Part shown: piece by piece, positions 1-6,535 of the stretch
Numbering within the stretch: the stretch's first letter is position 1
Layout of the letters: each line of letters starts with the position of its first letter
Assembly: GCA_934255105.1 (NCBI GenBank)
Contig: CAKQNH010000248.1
Span: 1 to 6,946, forward strand
Length of the DNA: 6,946 bases
Direction of reading: 5' to 3'
From: an uncultured Pirellulaceae bacterium
GTDB taxonomy: Bacteria; Planctomycetota; Planctomycetia; Pirellulales; Pirellulaceae
Notes under the pieces: model-generated
What the model saw: only the letters and a program-made list of their open reading frames with translations
What the model was told of the DNA's origin: nothing
The model's database searches: none
Position numbers and translations under genes: made by a program

Positions 1-1
1 G

Positions 2-1708
2 GCTTGTGCAACCGCTGTCGCGTTGGCTGACCGTGGGCTGCGAGTGCTGCTGGTATCGACAGATCCAGCGTCCAATCTAGATGAAGTACTGGATACTAAA
101 CTCGCCAATGTGCCCACCCCGATCAAATCGGTTCCCAATCTGTCTGGCATGAACATCGACCCCGAAGCTTCCGCGAAAGAGTACCGTGAGCGCATGGTCG
201 GTCCGTATCGCGGCGTGCTGCCAGATGCCGCGGTGGCGAGCATGGAGGAGCAATTCTCGGGCTCCTGCACGCTGGAAATCGCCGCCTTTGATGAATTTTC
301 CAAATTGCTGGGTGATAAAGCTGCCACCGAACAATTCGACCATGTGATCTTCGATACTGCGCCGACGGGACACACGCTGCGCCTGCTAACACTTCCGTCG
401 GCTTGGTCCGGATTCATGGACGACAACACCACTGGCACGTCCTGCCTGGGGCCGCTCGCCGGGTTGCAACAGCAGCAAGCGCTCTACAGGCAAACGGTGC
501 AAGCCCTGGGGGACGAGCAGACCACGACGCTTGTTCTGGTAACTCGTCCGGAACCTTCTGCGTTTCAAGAAGCAGCCCGAACCAGTGTGGAGCTGCGCAA
601 GCTGGGGGTCGAAAACCAGCACCTGATTGTCAACGGAGTGTTTAGTGGAGCACTCGAAAGCGATCCCATTGCCATGGCCATGCAGGAGCGAGGCCAGGCC
701 GCAGTCGAAGCCATGCCCAAGGAGCTCGACCGCCTGGAGCAAACCACAATTCCGCTGGCCAGCAGCGGACTGATGGGTGTGGATGCGTTGCGGAGCATTG
801 CAAATCAACAAGCGCCTAGCACAGAAGATTCACTCGCGAGCATCGTTGCGAGCAATATCCCTGAGGGACTCGGCAGTCTGATAGACGACTTGGCCCAGGC
901 GGGCAGTGGCGTCATTCTGACGATGGGCAAGGGTGGTGTCGGCAAGACGACCGTGGCTGCTGCAGTAGCCGTAGCACTGGCCGAACGTGGCTTAGAAGTG
1001 CATCTGTCGACTACCGATCCAGCCGCCCACATCTCGTCCACTCTGGCTGCGAATGATCTGCCAAATTTGAGCATTGGTCGCATCGATCCTCATCATGAGA
1101 CGGCGGAATATCGAGCTGAAGTCATGCATTTGGCTGGCCAAGACCTGGATGCTGCCGGCAAGGCGTTGCTCGAGGAAGAATTGCTCTCGCCGTGCTCTGA
1201 AGAGATAGCCGTGTTTCGCGCGTTTGCCAAAGCTGTATCCGAAGGCCAGGATCGGTTCGTGGTGTTAGACACAGCCCCTACGGGCCACACCATTTTATTG
1301 CTCGACTCCGCACTGGCCTACCACCGCGAGGTGACGCGGCGAACCAATCAGATGCCCGAGTTTGTGGAGAACCTATTGCCGCGCTTGCGCGATCAGAATT
1401 TCACTCGAGTCTTGGTGGTCACGCTTCCAGAAGCGACTCCAGTTCACGAAGCGGCCAAGCTTCAGGAGGATCTGCGCCGCGCCAAGATTGAACCTTTTGC
1501 CTGGGTCATCAACCAAAGTCTGTGCCCGCTGGATATCAGCGACCCAATGTTGCGGCAGCGGCAGCGGCATGAACTGCAGTTTATTGAGGAGGTTAGCGAA
1601 ACGCTCGCGGGGCGGGTAGCACTCATTCCGTGGCAACCCGTACCACCCACGGGACGCAAGGCGCTGGGCGATCTTGTCCGGCGGGGAGCACTCAGCGAAA
1701 ATGCTTAG
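2..1708 (+). CDS. arsA: ArsA, tandem arsenite-transporting ATPase (5' end cut by window)
   Basis: This is a soluble ATPase that normally docks on the membrane carrier ArsB and powers arsenite/antimonite efflux. The frame is open from base 2 with no start of its own. The codons before the TTG at 23 continue the typical helix after the first P-loop, so the true start and the A1 P-loop lie upstream. Numbering from that TTG, half A1 has a STDPAS motif (13-18) and DTAPTGHT (111-118). Half A2 has the P-loop GKGGVGKTT (302-310), STTDPAAH (329-336) and DTAPTGHT (416-423). Cysteines 82 (GSCTLEIAAF), 141 (SCLGPLAGL) and 391 (SPCSEEIAVF) each sit 31 residues below C113, C172 and C422 of plasmid R773 ArsA, the As(III)/Sb(III) ligands. 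This supports a true metalloid ATPase and implies about 24 residues missing from the window. Neither arsB nor arsD is visible, so the ars context cannot be judged. The gene ends at TAG 1706-1708. Confidence 0.95.
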   Translation, partial: ACATAVALADRGLRVLLVSTDPASNLDEVLDTKLANVPTPIKSVPNLSGMNIDPEASAKEYRERMVGPYRGVLPDAAVASMEEQFSGSCTLEIAAFDEFSKLLGDKAATEQFDHVIFDTAPTGHTLRLLTLPSAWSGFMDDNTTGTSCLGPLAGLQQQQALYRQTVQALGDEQTTTLVLVTRPEPSAFQEAARTSVELRKLGVENQHLIVNGVFSGALESDPIAMAMQERGQAAVEAMPKELDRLEQTTIPLASSGLMGVDALRSIANQQAPSTEDSLASIVASNIPEGLGSLIDDLAQAGSGVILTMGKGGVGKTTVAAAVAVALAERGLEVHLSTTDPAAHISSTLAANDLPNLSIGRIDPHHETAEYRAEVMHLAGQDLDAAGKALLEEELLSPCSEEIAVFRAFAKAVSEGQDRFVVLDTAPTGHTILLLDSALAYHREVTRRTNQMPEFVENLLPRLRDQNFTRVLVVTLPEATPVHEAAKLQEDLRRAKIEPFAWVINQSLCPLDISDPMLRQRQRHELQFIEEVSETLAGRVALIPWQPVPPTGRKALGDLVRRGALSENA

Positions 1709-1835
1709 CTAATCGGGCTTTCCTTGAACGGACTGGCGAGCTAATCTGTCGCCGTTGGTTTCTTGCTAATAGCAGCAAATCTACCGTCCATCAGGGAATT
1801 TTCTCCCGCATTGAGCTATTCCTCCGGAGCGCAAC
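1709..1835. other. Intergenic gap between arsA and the peptide transporter
   Basis: This 127-bp gap holds no gene I can support. It contains a small inverted repeat, TTGCT (1763-1767) and AGCAA (1774-1778) with a 6-nt loop, and a weaker one, GGGA (1794-1797) and TCCC (1804-1807). Neither is followed by a T run, so I do not call a terminator. I found no convincing -35/-10 pair. The gap is long enough to hold a separate promoter for the downstream gene. Confidence 0.5.
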
Positions 1836-3611
1836 ATGCCGTCCAGTACTTCCATCGCAGCCAGCGGCATCGACCGCAGCCTCGGCTTGCCGGACATCTT
1901 TGGGCACAAAGCGGGTCTGTTCCTGCTGTTCTTTACCGAGATGTGGGAGCGTTTCAGCTACTACGGCATGCGCGCTCTACTTGTGCTTTTTTTAGTGAGC
2001 GAACTGGCGGGAGGCGGCTGGGGGTGGAGTCGTGAGGAGGCACTGAAGCTGTATGCGCTCTATACCGGCTTAGTCTACTTTACGCCCATTGTAGGCGGGT
2101 TCATAGCTGACAAATTGACGGGGCATCGTGTCGCCGTTTTGCTGGGTGCGCTATTAATGACGCTCGGCCATGCCTCGATGGCACTGGAATCCATAGCAAC
2201 CTTCTACCTGGGTTTAGCGCTACTCATCCTGGGCAATGGCTTCTTCAAGCCCAATATTTCGACGATCGTGGGGCAGTTGTACGCGGATCGCAAAGACCGA
2301 GAGCGGGACGCCGCCTACACCATCTTCTATATGGGCGTCAACTCGGGTGCTTTTCTCGGCATCATGCTGTGCGGCTACGTGGGAGAAAAAGTTAGCTGGA
2401 GCGCTGGCTTCGGTTTAGCCGGAATATTTATGGGGTTGGGAATGGTCATGTTCTTCCTGGGGCAGTCCATTCTGGGTGTGCATGGCACACGCGCCACCGC
2501 GCTCAAACAGAACAATAAGGTGGATGCTGAGCACGATGAGATCATCGATCCACAAGTGATTCGCGATCGACTGATCGTTATCGGCGTACTGTCTTTCTTC
2601 ACCATCTTCTTCTGGATGGCGTTCGAACAGGCGGGTGGCTCGATGGCAATATTTGCTAAGGACTACACCGGACGAGTTATGAGTGGGGCCTATGCCAGCA
2701 TGTTCTTCTGGACCAACGCGCTGCTGACGATTGTCCCGTTGGCAATCGTTACGTTTGTACTGCTGAGACTGGTGCGAGCAACGTTCCATGTGATACCCTT
2801 TTCCAACCTGGTCATTCTGACCAGCTTTGTGATCGTGTGGTGCTTGGCAATGTGGATGTTGGCCAAGGAGTTCCGCACGCGGGCCTTCGAAGTTAGCTTC
2901 GCCGGCGGGGCGGGGGAAGTGATGCACTCTACCGTGCAGCACGACAGCGCGTTAGAGCCAGGACAAACGCTGTATGTGATCGACATGGAGGGCAAGCAGG
3001 GCGCTGGAAAACTGAAGGTCATCGATGAGCGGAGTGCGGCCGATTTCGAGAACGCCTATGCGGCCAATGTCGTAGCCGAGAAGCACAACGAAACGGAGAT
3101 TCCCGCCTCCTGGTTTCAAATTTTGAACTCCTTTTTTATCGTCTCCTTTGCGCCGCTGTTCAGCCGCATATGGGAGAGCCGCATGAATCCGTCGGCACCC
3201 GTCAAGTTTGGACTGGGCTTGATCTTGCTCGGCCTTGGTTTCGGTGTGCTGGCACTGGGAAGCATGAGCATTTCCCAAGGTGATCGCACGGCCACAGTCA
3301 GTATTTGGTGGCTAGTGATCGCCTTCTGGTTGCATACGATGGGCGAGCTGTGTGTCTCTCCCGTAGGACTATCCTACGTCAGCAAACTGGCACCACTCAA
3401 GCTAGTCGGGATGATGTTTGGAGTGTGGTTTCTGGCTTCGGCAATCGCCAATTTGCTGGCGGGCTGGACCGGCAGTTACATCGATCTAATCTCCGAACGA
3501 TACGGGCTGGCGACGTTCTTCCTGATCTACACCGTCATCCCCATCGTGGCAGGGTTGACCCTATGTTGTCTCAACGGTTGGATGAAGCGCCGTATGCACG
3601 GCATCGAATAA
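1836..3611 (+). CDS. POT/PTR2-family proton-coupled di/tripeptide transporter
   Basis: This inner-membrane MFS transporter imports di- and tripeptides with protons. Family signatures are clear: ExxERFxYY in helix 1 (EMWERFSYY, residues 35-43), GGFIADKLTGHR (87-98), GNGFFKPNIS (133-142), FYMGVNSGAFLG (164-175), FWMAFEQAGGS (259-269) and GELCVSPVGLSYVSKLAP (503-520). I count about 14 hydrophobic segments. At 591 residues it is longer than the ~500 usual for bacterial DtpA/DtpT. The excess lies between FWMAFEQAGG and PASWFQILN (423-431): two hydrophobic helices (about 288-312 and 320-343) and a hydrophilic stretch (345-424) predicted to face the periplasm. The ATG at 1836 has a modest Shine-Dalgarno, CGGAG at 1825-1829. 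Substrate specificity cannot be read from the sequence. The SDR gene follows closely and may share the transcript. Confidence 0.95.
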   Translation: MPSSTSIAASGIDRSLGLPDIFGHKAGLFLLFFTEMWERFSYYGMRALLVLFLVSELAGGGWGWSREEALKLYALYTGLVYFTPIVGGFIADKLTGHRVAVLLGALLMTLGHASMALESIATFYLGLALLILGNGFFKPNISTIVGQLYADRKDRERDAAYTIFYMGVNSGAFLGIMLCGYVGEKVSWSAGFGLAGIFMGLGMVMFFLGQSILGVHGTRATALKQNNKVDAEHDEIIDPQVIRDRLIVIGVLSFFTIFFWMAFEQAGGSMAIFAKDYTGRVMSGAYASMFFWTNALLTIVPLAIVTFVLLRLVRATFHVIPFSNLVILTSFVIVWCLAMWMLAKEFRTRAFEVSFAGGAGEVMHSTVQHDSALEPGQTLYVIDMEGKQGAGKLKVIDERSAADFENAYAANVVAEKHNETEIPASWFQILNSFFIVSFAPLFSRIWESRMNPSAPVKFGLGLILLGLGFGVLALGSMSISQGDRTATVSIWWLVIAFWLHTMGELCVSPVGLSYVSKLAPLKLVGMMFGVWFLASAIANLLAGWTGSYIDLISERYGLATFFLIYTVIPIVAGLTLCCLNGWMKRRMHGIE

Positions 3612-3656
3612 GTGTCGCGTCAACTACCACAGTGTACTTTTTGGTGGATGCAAACT

Positions 3657-3662
3657 GAGGAG
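3657..3662 (+). promoter_or_regulatory. Ribosome binding site deciding a TTG start for the SDR gene
   Basis: GAGGAG lies 9 nt before the TTG at 3672. The frame is also open from a GTG at 3612 and an ATG at 3648. The former has no purine-rich site at good spacing, and the latter has only GGTGG almost touching it. Starting at TTG puts the first Rossmann strand (STYFVTGGTG) at the very N-terminus, as is usual in this family. Confidence 0.65.
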
Positions 3663-3671
3663 ATTGGAAGT

Positions 3672-4661
3672 TTGAGTACGTATTTTGTGACTGGCGGCAC
3701 TGGGTTGCTAGGCAATAGCATCGTGCGTGAGCTGTGCGGGCGTGGATTGACAGTGCGCGTGTTGTGCCGTCCAGGATCGCCCCGCACCCCTTTTGAAGAC
3801 CTGCCTGTCGAAATCATCGAAGGTGATCTCAATCAACCCGCCGTACTCGATGCGGGCATCGCCGGTTGTACCGCCGTGTTCCACTGCGCAGCGTTGATCC
3901 ACCTGGGCTGGACTCAGTTAGAAGAATCGCGGCGAGTCAACGTGGAAGGTACTCGACACGTGGCGGATGCCTGTTTGCGACATGGCTGTCGCCTGATCCA
4001 TGTCTCCACCGTGGACACCCTGCCGACCGCGCGCTCACAGTCCAAACCGATCGATGAACGGGGCTTGGATGGCATCGCAAACGTCCCATGCTCCTACGTT
4101 GTCAGCAAGACAGAAGCCGAGCAAGTAGTACGCCAAGCCATCGCCAAGCACCAACTCGATGCCGTCATCGTCCATCCTGGCTTTATGTTGGGGTTCTACG
4201 ACTGGAAGCCATCGAGCGGCCGCATGTTTTTGCAAGTCACCCAAGCACCCGTCGTGGTGGGCCCGCCGGGTGGTTGCAGCTTATGTGATGCGCAAGAAGT
4301 AGCCAAGGCGTGTGTGACTGCGGCCGGGCAGGGAGTCAGTAGTCAGAACTATATCCTGGCCGGGGAGAATATTAAGTTTCGGAAGTTGTGGAGACGCATG
4401 TTGCGCATCGCCGGTAGTCGCAAGCCAGTGCTGCCTTTAGGCAAACGGGTGAGCTGGGGAGGAGCAGTCATCGACTGGGCCAATCGCCGCTTCTCGCTTC
4501 CCGAGCGAGATGTCAATGGAGCGACCATCCGCATGGCAAACCTATATCACTTCTACGATTCCAGCAAGGCGCAGCGCGAGCTGGGCTATAACCCGCAGTT
4601 GAGCGACGCGCGGTTAACTGAAATATGGGAATGGTTAAAAGCACACCACCGCGAAGCGTAG
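3672..4661 (+). CDS. NAD(P)-dependent epimerase/reductase, extended SDR family
   Basis: This is a cytosolic Rossmann-fold oxidoreductase of about 329 residues from the chosen TTG start. The N-terminal dinucleotide motif is TGGTGLLG (GxxGxxG) right after the first strand. GDLNQP, a typical acidic turn after strand 3, and FHCAALIH follow. The catalytic set is VSTVDT with its serine near residue 112, and YVVSK (Tyr142, Lys146 of YxxxK). VHPGFMLGF then fits the substrate-side PG motif. Overall it resembles dihydroflavonol-4-reductase-like proteins and the hopanoid-associated epimerase HpnA (NAD-dependent epimerase/dehydratase family). The substrate cannot be decided, and neither hopanoid nor flavonoid genes are nearby. 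It begins 60 nt after the transporter stop with no intervening terminator, so co-transcription is plausible. If the ATG at 3648 is used, the protein gains eight residues. The stop is TAG at 4659-4661, 11 nt before the repeat cluster. Confidence 0.88.
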   Translation: MSTYFVTGGTGLLGNSIVRELCGRGLTVRVLCRPGSPRTPFEDLPVEIIEGDLNQPAVLDAGIAGCTAVFHCAALIHLGWTQLEESRRVNVEGTRHVADACLRHGCRLIHVSTVDTLPTARSQSKPIDERGLDGIANVPCSYVVSKTEAEQVVRQAIAKHQLDAVIVHPGFMLGFYDWKPSSGRMFLQVTQAPVVVGPPGGCSLCDAQEVAKACVTAAGQGVSSQNYILAGENIKFRKLWRRMLRIAGSRKPVLPLGKRVSWGGAVIDWANRRFSLPERDVNGATIRMANLYHFYDSSKAQRELGYNPQLSDARLTEIWEWLKAHHREA

Positions 4662-4672
4662 CCATTTTCTTC

Positions 4673-4696
4673 AATGTGGCTCGACGCTCCGCGTCG
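4673..4696 (+). repeat. 24-nt repeat, copy 1 (forward)
   Basis: This is a full consensus copy with core hairpin arms at 4682-4687 and 4691-4696. Its 18-nt spacer (4697-4714) is nearly repeated after copy 2. Confidence 0.93.
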
Positions 4697-4714
4697 GTAT
4701 TTCCTGCATTTTGT

Positions 4715-4739
4715 AATGTGGCTCGACGCTCCGCCGTCG
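4715..4739 (+). repeat. 24-nt repeat, copy 2 (forward, one extra C)
   Basis: It is identical to copy 1 except for one inserted C in the 3' arm (CCGCCGTCG instead of CCGCGTCG). This shortens the perfect core stem to CGACG/CGTCG with a 6-nt loop. Confidence 0.92.
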
Positions 4740-4758
4740 GTATTCCCTGCATTACGTA

Positions 4759-4782
4759 CGACGCGGAGCGTCGAGCCACATT
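4759..4782 (-). repeat. 24-nt repeat, copy 3 (inverted)
   Basis: This is a full consensus copy on the - strand. It is separated from copy 2 by 19 nt, so the pair can form a 24-bp stem with a single bulged base. Confidence 0.93.
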
Positions 4783-4793
4783 CCCAGTCGCGT

Positions 4794-5480
4794 TTACGAC
4801 GCGGAGCGTCGAGCCACATTGCATTCGAAGATGCGAATCGGCACGCGGCCGTCGCCCAAATCAACGTCGTGCTGCTGGGTCTGCCAGCCCGCTTGCACAA
4901 TCCACTTCGAAAAATGATCGCCCGTATGGCGATGGGGCTCACTCAATAGCAGCCGGCCACCATCGGCCAAGTGCAACCTGGCACAGCGTTCTAGCAGCGG
5001 AAAGAGACTGGTGTCGTACACCAGATCGGAACCAATAATCCAGGGAAAACGCGGGCCAGCCAGTGCGGTCGCATCCCATTTGAGTCGTCTCAGGTGGACG
5101 CGTTCTCTAACGGGCCAAGCGTTCAGTCGAGCGACCAGCAGTGCCATACCCACAGCGTCCGTCATGGTCACGTGTGCGCCGCGCAGGGCCGCCCCCACGC
5201 CGGCTTGCCCCGATCCGCACCCCAGTTCCAACAGACGCTCACCGCGCAGGTCGAAGCGCGACAGGAAGCGGTCGAGTCCTTGCGCGGCGCGCCATGTAGC
5301 AGCCCAGAACGGGTCCAGCTCTTCGGGCGGGCGTCCCTGTTGGACAGCCGCCTCCAACAACCGCTCACCGTCGATTACTCGGTACCACTGCAGCGATTGT
5401 TGGCCGAGCTCCAGCGGCTCACGGCGCAGCGTGACGAACTGCTCGATTCGCGCTTTCAACTGCAACCATTCAGGCGACAT
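4794..5480 (-). CDS. Class I SAM-dependent methyltransferase (METTL21/Nnt1-like)
   Basis: This is a 228-residue Rossmann-fold methyltransferase. Motif I is LELGCGSGQAG (84-94), an acidic end of strand 2 follows at VTMTDA (Asp108), and SDLVYD (151-156) matches the (S/A)D-x-x-Y motif of the METTL21/Nnt1 group (Methyltransf_16). The preceding DPFWAATWRAA (56-66) is also typical of that group, whose studied members methylate protein lysines. The bacterial target is unknown. The ATG at 5478-5480 overlaps the isomerase stop as TAATG with only a weak Shine-Dalgarno, which points to translational coupling. The body ends naturally near VPIRIFEC (213-220). The last eight residues, NVARRSAS, come entirely from repeat copy 4, so the original C-terminus was probably different. 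A non-specific small-molecule methyltransferase is an alternative. Confidence 0.87.
   Translation of the reverse strand: MSPEWLQLKARIEQFVTLRREPLELGQQSLQWYRVIDGERLLEAAVQQGRPPEELDPFWAATWRAAQGLDRFLSRFDLRGERLLELGCGSGQAGVGAALRGAHVTMTDAVGMALLVARLNAWPVRERVHLRRLKWDATALAGPRFPWIIGSDLVYDTSLFPLLERCARLHLADGGRLLLSEPHRHTGDHFSKWIVQAGWQTQQHDVDLGDGRVPIRIFECNVARRSAS
4797..4820 (-). repeat. 24-nt repeat, copy 4 (inverted), inside the methyltransferase gene
   Basis: This full consensus copy on the - strand is read in frame as the last eight codons (NVARRSAS) of the methyltransferase. The TAA stop at 4794-4796 is immediately adjacent to its end. The spacer to copy 3 (4783-4796) differs from the spacer shared by copies 1 and 2. 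Confidence 0.93.
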
Positions 5481-6490
5481 TAGCCGTCACGTCGACGCAA
5501 AATATCGTCAAAATCGGTCAGATGATAATCGATTCCGACGTAGTCCAGCACGCGGCAACAGCCACGCAGGGCCACACCAAAACCATCGGGACCACTGAAG
5601 CCACCAAATTGCCCACCACCTTTAACGTGTGGTTCCAAGTCGAATACCACACCCGGAGCACCAAGTTTCTTCATCCGCTTTTCGATCTTCGGCAGCTCCT
5701 CTTTGAGATCGCGCAAAATCGCTTCGTGTCCCGTGTCGCCCACATCGGCGGGCACAAAGTTCTTCAACGAGGCCTCGTCGATATGCTGCAGGCGTGCCGC
5801 AGCCGAATCGTGGCGATAGTCCTTGATGTGCAGCCAACCCATGCCAGGTTTCATGGCCAGGTATTCCGCGAAGACCTCGTCGGGAGTCATCCCTTGGCAA
5901 ACCAAATTGGCACCATCAAAAATCAGCACCAAGTTGTTGCGCTTTACTTTGCGGTGAATCTCGGCCAGGATCTTTCCGGTTTGACCTACTAAATTGGCTT
6001 CGACCTCTAAGCCAAATACTAACTCGGCTGAGGCGCATACATCTGCAATCTCACCTAGTTGATCGACGACTTGATTGATGTGTTCTTCAGGCTGCGTTCC
6101 GATGGGATGATAGAACGAAAACCCCCGAATTAATTTTGTCCCCAGCGTGTTTGCTACTTCACACGCGTGTTTAACGTCGGTTTGCAAGTACTTCTTGAAC
6201 GGAACGAACTTATTGTTAGACCCGTCATCGACGTCCAGCAAACGAACTTTGCCGATCGGGGAGCCCATGGTGGCGACGCTCAGGCCATACTCTTGCTGCA
6301 GCTTGACGACAGTTTTCAGTTCACCTTTGGTGAGCGCCATGGCATTCTTGATACCATCACCGACATCGATAAAGCGGATGGAGTAGTATTGCAGCCCGGC
6401 GGCGGCCATCGCCGCAAATTGCTGAACGGCTTGCTTTTCATTGGCAGCTTCGTCGGCAAAGCCGCTGAGGATGACAGGCGTGGAACTCAT
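5480..6490 (-). CDS. Sugar-phosphate isomerase/epimerase-like TIM-barrel protein
   Basis: This 336-residue protein fits the xylose-isomerase-like TIM-barrel family (AP endonuclease 2 fold). The family includes inosose dehydratase, hydroxypyruvate isomerase and ketose 3-epimerases that act through one divalent metal. Likely ligands are visible in order: Glu162 or Glu164 (FGLEVEAN), Asp192 (LIFDGANL), His221 (GWLHIKDYR) and Glu286 (VVFDLEPH). The N-terminus ILSGFADEAANE matches the first strand plus the usual loop acid. It is somewhat longer than common ~270-290-residue members, with extra sequence near 225-260 and a GGGQFGGFSG loop (291-300). The ATG at 6488-6490 has a good Shine-Dalgarno, AAGGA at 6499-6503, 8 nt away. 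It lies 45 bp downstream of queF and overlaps the methyltransferase start by one base. The substrate is not determinable from the window. Confidence 0.9.
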   Translation of the reverse strand: MSSTPVILSGFADEAANEKQAVQQFAAMAAAGLQYYSIRFIDVGDGIKNAMALTKGELKTVVKLQQEYGLSVATMGSPIGKVRLLDVDDGSNNKFVPFKKYLQTDVKHACEVANTLGTKLIRGFSFYHPIGTQPEEHINQVVDQLGEIADVCASAELVFGLEVEANLVGQTGKILAEIHRKVKRNNLVLIFDGANLVCQGMTPDEVFAEYLAMKPGMGWLHIKDYRHDSAAARLQHIDEASLKNFVPADVGDTGHEAILRDLKEELPKIEKRMKKLGAPGVVFDLEPHVKGGGQFGGFSGPDGFGVALRGCCRVLDYVGIDYHLTDFDDILRRRDG

Positions 6491-6498
6491 GGTGTGTG

Positions 6499-6503
6499 TC
6501 CTT
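6499..6503 (-). promoter_or_regulatory. Ribosome binding site of the isomerase gene
   Basis: AAGGA on the - strand is 8 nt before the ATG and supports that start. It lies in the 45-bp gap after queF, which shows no terminator-like hairpin. Confidence 0.7.
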
Positions 6504-6535
6504 TAAATCTAGTAATTGTAAGTTTTCTAACGATA

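Larger units (their letters stand above)
4715..4782. terminator. Possible bidirectional transcript end (long hairpin from copies 2 and 3)
   Basis: Copies 2 and 3 can form a GC-rich stem of 24 pairs with one bulge and a 19-nt loop in RNA from either strand. The position between two convergent gene sets is where a shared terminator is expected. Against this, neither side has the T run of a classical intrinsic terminator, so it could equally be an RNA-stabilising or purely selfish structure. Confidence 0.35.
4673..4820. repeat. Cluster of four palindromic 24-nt repeats, two per orientation
   Basis: Four copies of an element made of AATGTGGCT followed by CGACGC-TCC-GCGTCG lie in 148 bp, two on + then two on -. 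The 15-nt 3' part is a perfect 6-bp inverted repeat with a 3-nt loop, so each copy can form its own hairpin. The two + copies carry nearly the same spacer (GTATTYCCTGCATT), giving tandem units of 42 and 43 bp. The whole can also pair end to end, copy 1 with 4 and copy 2 with 3. It lies in the convergent space between the SDR and methyltransferase genes and extends into the latter. The nature is unknown; a REP-like or MITE-like dispersed element is the best guess. Confidence 0.93.

Noticed and set aside
386..811. Open frame on - (141 codons) inside arsA
   Set aside because: It is antisense to the ArsA A1 half with conserved metal-site cysteines; no start signal or domain is seen.
1763..1807. 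Intrinsic terminator after arsA
   Set aside because: The two inverted repeats here have only 4-5 bp stems, are AT-rich or short, and are not followed by a T run.
2415..2942. Open frame on - (175 codons) inside the peptide transporter
   Set aside because: It is antisense to an unbroken, motif-rich membrane protein gene, and its translation is rich in His, Arg and Gln with no recognisable domain.
4673..4820. CRISPR-like array of short repeats with spacers
   Set aside because: There are only four copies in mixed orientation, the spacers are 14-19 nt and two of them are nearly identical, and there are no cas genes.
4625..5038. Open frame on + reading NVARRSAS-type peptides through repeat copies 1 and 2
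   Set aside because: It overlaps the end of the SDR gene and lies antisense to the well-supported methyltransferase. The frame stays open only because the 42-bp unit is a multiple of three and GC-rich.
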